From the NCBI GenBank assembly GCA_017502965.1, contig JAFVTZ010000109.1, positions 1 to 8,772 of the forward strand: a stretch of 8,772 bases of DNA, given 5' to 3'. The stretch comes from Clostridia bacterium. GTDB lineage: Bacteria; Bacillota; Clostridia; Oscillospirales; Acutalibacteraceae. Positions 6,270 to 8,772 of the stretch are shown piece after piece. Made by a program: the position numbers and the translations under genes. How positions within the stretch are numbered: the first letter of the stretch is position 1; every line of letters starts with the position of its first letter. Under the pieces are notes generated by a model. The model was given only the letters and a program-made list of their open reading frames with translations. It ran no database searches and had not been told where the DNA came from.

Positions 6270-8510
6270 TTACAACTCAAGTTTTGCCTGCTCGGCTGTT
6301 CCTACAGGCAGTTTACTGCCTGCCGCAGGAAGATTTCTCGTTCTGTAGCGGTGGTCACCGTCAAGAGCGCCTTTTACATAGGTTTCAGCACTTAAAAGTC
6401 TTTGTCCCTTTTTCTGGGTCATAACCGCAATACCGCCGTTATCCTTAGATGCCTTTGCAGGTATCTGGGCAGTATTCAGAATAAGCATCCTGCCGTTAGT
6501 AGATTTAAGCAGCAGTTCGGTTTCTTCTTTAATATAAAGCACAGTATGCAAAGTGAATTTCTCGCAATATGCTTTTATAAGTTTTTTGCGGTTGGTTTTG
6601 GTTATATAGGAATTAAGCGGCACTTTTGAAATTCTGCCATTATCGAAAATGAATATCATATAACCGCTGTAATCCCTTGTTTCAACCATATAAATTGCAC
6701 TTTCGGCTTCCTCAAACTCAAGTTTTGAGGGGATATAATCACCCATAACACTGGCTTTCGAATCGGAAAAATCTGCAGTTTTTGATTTATAAACCTGACA
6801 TTTGTTTGAGAAGAACAAAAGGTCAACCGCATTTGTTGACTCTATTGTCTGGGTTATTTCGTCGCCCTCTTTGAGTTTTTGCTCTCCACTCATTCTAAGC
6901 GACTGCGGAGTTATCTTCTTGAAATAACCGTCTTTCGTGAAGAACAGAGTTACAGGCGATTCATCGACCTCAATTTCTTCTTCCGTCTCCACCTCAGCCG
7001 ATGCGCTTATAATCTGAGTGCGGCGGTCCTTGCCATATTTTTCAGCAACCTTTTCGAGTTCTTTAATGATAATTCTGAGAAGTTTGCTTCTTGATTTTAA
7101 AACGCTTTCCATTTCTTCAATTTCGGCAATGAGATTTTCTATATCTGCCGTGCGCTTTAAAATATATTCACGGTTTAAATGTCTGAGTTTTATTTCAGCC
7201 ACATATTCCGCCTGAATTTCATCAATACCGAAACCAATCATAAGGTTTGGTACTACCTGAGATTCTTCGTCAGTTTCGCGGACAATTTTTATAGCCTTGT
7301 CAATATCAAGCAGTATTTTTTCAAGACCCTTTAAAAGGTGTAGTTTATCCTTTGCCTTTGAAAGTTTGAAATAAACTCTGCGGCGAACACATTCTTCTCT
7401 GAACGCCACCCATTCGGAAATAATTTCCTTCACACCGAGAACCTGAGGCGAACCTGCAATAAGAATATTGAAATTGCAGGAGAAAGTATCTTCCAAAGGA
7501 GTCATCTTAACTACCTTTTTCATAAGTTTCTCAGGGTCGGCACCGCGTTTTAAATCAATAGTGATTTTAAGACCGCCAAGGTCGGTTTCATCGCGTATGT
7601 CATTTATTTCGGTTATCTTTTTAGCCCGTACCAACTCAATAACCTTTTCAATTATTGCTTCGCTCGTAGTAGTCGGCGGGATTTCGGTAATATCAATGCA
7701 GTTTTGCGACTTATCGTAATTCCAGACACCTCTGACTTTAAATCCGCCTCTGCCCGTTTCGTAAATCTTCTCAATTTCGGCGCGGTTGTAAAGAATCTGA
7801 CCGCCAATCGGGAAATCGGGGGCTAAAAGGGTATCGGCAACATTTATATCATTATCCTTTATATAAGCGATTGTAGTTTCGCAAACCTCTTTAAGATTAA
7901 AGGGGCATATAGAACTCGCCATACCAACCGCAATACCTGTGTTTGCGTTAACAAGTACCGACGGAAAGGTTACGGGGAATAAAGTCGGCTCTTTCATTGT
8001 AGCATCATAGTTATCAACAAAATCGACCGTATCTTTATCAATATCTGCAAATAATTCCGCCGCTATGGGCGCAAGTTTTGCCTCGGTATAACGGGATGCC
8101 GCATAAGCCATATCCCTTGAATATGCTTTACCGAATGAGCCCTTTGATGCAACATAAGGGTGCAAAAGTGCCTGATAACCTTCAGAAAGGCGCACCATTG
8201 TTTCATAAATCGCCGCATCACCGTGCGGATTAAGTTGCATAGTTCTTCCCACAATGTTAGCGGATTTAATGGTATTGCCATTTAAAAGTCCCATATTATA
8301 CATTGTATAAAGCAACTTTCTGTGAGAGGGTTTAAAACCGTCAATCTCAGGAATAGCGCGTGATACAATAACGCTCATTGCATAAGGCATATAATTGGTT
8401 TCAAGCGTTTCGGTTATGGGCTGTTCAACAGTCAGTCCCGCTCCCGCAATATAAGCGTTTATATCAGGCTTATAACTTTGTTTTGTTTCTTTTTTCTTTC
8501 TCGGAGCCAT
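6270..8510 (-). CDS. parC: Type II topoisomerase A subunit, ParC-like (topoisomerase IV / divergent clostridial GyrA paralogue)
   Basis: This 746-residue protein is the DNA-cleaving subunit of a type II topoisomerase; with the B subunit upstream it forms an A2B2 enzyme that passes and decatenates DNA. It has the winged-helix/tower breakage domain (about 30-490). The catalytic tyrosine is in AASRYTEAKL (Arg140, Tyr141). Other conserved blocks are DIDKDTVDFVDNYD (about 156-169), GIAVGMAS (192-199), and the IPP..TS..IIEK segment followed by DIRDETD (about 277-310). A charged linker near 505-517 leads into a beta-pinwheel-like C-terminus. No GyrA-box (QRRGGKG) is present and the protein is shorter than GyrA (about 800-875 residues), which argues for topoisomerase IV rather than supercoiling gyrase. 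The motif usually written HPHGD is NPHGD here (Asn94), and the position equivalent to E. coli GyrA Ser83 is Ala99. Annotation as a second 'gyrA' is the alternative. Confidence 0.88.
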   Translation of the reverse strand: MAPRKKKETKQSYKPDINAYIAGAGLTVEQPITETLETNYMPYAMSVIVSRAIPEIDGFKPSHRKLLYTMYNMGLLNGNTIKSANIVGRTMQLNPHGDAAIYETMVRLSEGYQALLHPYVASKGSFGKAYSRDMAYAASRYTEAKLAPIAAELFADIDKDTVDFVDNYDATMKEPTLFPVTFPSVLVNANTGIAVGMASSICPFNLKEVCETTIAYIKDNDINVADTLLAPDFPIGGQILYNRAEIEKIYETGRGGFKVRGVWNYDKSQNCIDITEIPPTTTSEAIIEKVIELVRAKKITEINDIRDETDLGGLKITIDLKRGADPEKLMKKVVKMTPLEDTFSCNFNILIAGSPQVLGVKEIISEWVAFREECVRRRVYFKLSKAKDKLHLLKGLEKILLDIDKAIKIVRETDEESQVVPNLMIGFGIDEIQAEYVAEIKLRHLNREYILKRTADIENLIAEIEEMESVLKSRSKLLRIIIKELEKVAEKYGKDRRTQIISASAEVETEEEIEVDESPVTLFFTKDGYFKKITPQSLRMSGEQKLKEGDEITQTIESTNAVDLLFFSNKCQVYKSKTADFSDSKASVMGDYIPSKLEFEEAESAIYMVETRDYSGYMIFIFDNGRISKVPLNSYITKTNRKKLIKAYCEKFTLHTVLYIKEETELLLKSTNGRMLILNTAQIPAKASKDNGGIAVMTQKKGQRLLSAETYVKGALDGDHRYRTRNLPAAGSKLPVGTAEQAKLEL

Positions 8511-8518
8511 CAAATTAT

Positions 8519-8523
8519 CTCCC
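8519..8523 (-). promoter_or_regulatory. Ribosome binding site deciding the parC start
   Basis: GGGAG on the minus strand lies 8 nt before the ATG at 8508-8510. A TTG codon immediately precedes that ATG (8511-8513) and would give one extra residue, but the spacing favours the ATG. Confidence 0.7.
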
Positions 8524-8533
8524 TATAATTTAA

Positions 8534-8671
8534 AGTAATAAGTAATAGTGAAAAGTGAATAAGTAAGGTGTTCCGCTTTTGCGGAACTATATATTGTTTG
8601 GGCAATGCCCAAACACATTACCTCTTCACTCTTCACTTTTAACTATTCACTGTTAATGCGTAAGCATTAAC
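8534..8671. repeat. Imperfect palindromic heptad-repeat element with three hairpins between parE and parC
   Basis: The gap between the topoisomerase genes is filled by symmetric repeats. The left arm (8534-8568) is built of AGTAATA/AGTGAAA-type heptads. The right arm (8624-8651) has four heptads of the form NTTCACT or NTTAACT, roughly the reverse complement of the left arm. Between the arms are two perfect hairpins: GTTCCGC/GCGGAAC with a TTTT loop (8570-8587), and TGTTTGGGCA/TGCCCAAACA around one base (8595-8615). A third, GTTAATGC/GCATTAAC with a 4-nt loop (8652-8671), closes the element. None has a T-tract after it on the minus strand, so they do not look like terminators. From memory, heptad arrays of this kind are dispersed in many clostridial genomes as small MITE-like or REP-like elements. 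No transposase or clear target-site duplication is visible here. Confidence 0.75.
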
Positions 8672-8772
8672 TTATATCTGCGTCATCAAGATACATATAG
8701 CCGTTTTCTGCAATGAAATCTTTTCTGACCTGCAAATCGTCACAAAGGAGGAGGTCAAACATTCTGCTGGTC
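8667..8772 (-). CDS. parE: Type II topoisomerase B subunit, C-terminal end (ParE/GyrB-like), partial
   Basis: Only the last 34 codons and a TAA stop are in the window; the gene enters from the right edge. The visible residues contain RMFDLLLCDDLQVRKDFI, which matches the end of the GyrB/ParE family, where a segment of the form 'LMGDD..RR.FIE' closes the Toprim/C-terminal region. The B subunit supplies ATPase and Toprim activity and works with the A subunit encoded directly downstream, so the two probably form one operon. I prefer ParE over GyrB only because the neighbouring A subunit is ParC-like. The final codon and the stop lie inside the left arm of a hairpin belonging to the downstream repeat element, so the extreme C-terminus may have been set by that element. 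Confidence 0.8.
   Translation of the reverse strand, partial: TSRMFDLLLCDDLQVRKDFIAENGYMYLDDADIS

Noticed and set aside
8063..8281. Minus-strand frame of 72 codons inside parC
   Set aside because: It is a shifted frame within the conserved breakage domain, including the active-site region, and is not a separate gene.
8570..8615. Two hairpins after parE as intrinsic terminators
   Set aside because: Neither is followed by a T-tract on the minus strand, and both belong to the symmetric repeat element.

Overview
The window looks like chromosomal core DNA from a low-GC, endospore-forming member of the Clostridia. A Ruminococcaceae/Oscillospirales-like or related gut lineage is my inference from protein style and repeat type. 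The evidence is a complete spoIIAA-spoIIAB-sigF sporulation operon, strong AGGAGG-type ribosome sites, a divergent clostridial topoisomerase IV A-type subunit, and a heptad-repeat intergenic element of a kind I associate with clostridial genomes. Every supported gene lies on the minus strand, so the window is read here from right to left.

Region by region: (1) 8667-8772 holds the last 34 codons of a GyrB/ParE-type subunit. (2) 8534-8671 is an imperfect palindromic repeat element with three hairpins, and its last hairpin contains the parE stop codon. (3) 6270-8510 is the partner A subunit (ParC-like). (4) 6004-6269 carries a good sigma-A promoter and a leader of about 220 nt with four mutually competing complementary arms; it has no T-box consensus. 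(5) 3373-6003 is valS, followed 14 nt later by a small zinc-ribbon membrane protein (3029-3358) and a convincing intrinsic terminator (2984-3021). (6) A near-consensus promoter (2946-2974) drives folC (1690-2916). (7) After a 93-bp gap come spoIIAA, spoIIAB and sigF (175-1596), packed with a 5-nt gap and then an 8-nt overlap. (8) 1-174 holds a perfect 14-bp palindrome resembling an NrdR box, roughly phased A/T tracts, and a strong minus-strand promoter with a 5' hairpin that serves a gene beyond the left edge.

Functionally, parE/parC form a type II topoisomerase. valS charges tRNA-Val. folC polyglutamylates folates. The spoIIA genes form the partner-switching circuit that controls the first forespore sigma factor: SpoIIAB holds sigma-F and phosphorylates SpoIIAA, and dephosphorylated SpoIIAA frees sigma-F. 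No phage, CRISPR, toxin or defence cassette is visible. The items most worth a second look are non-coding: the valS leader, the parE-parC repeat, and the regulatory region at the left edge.
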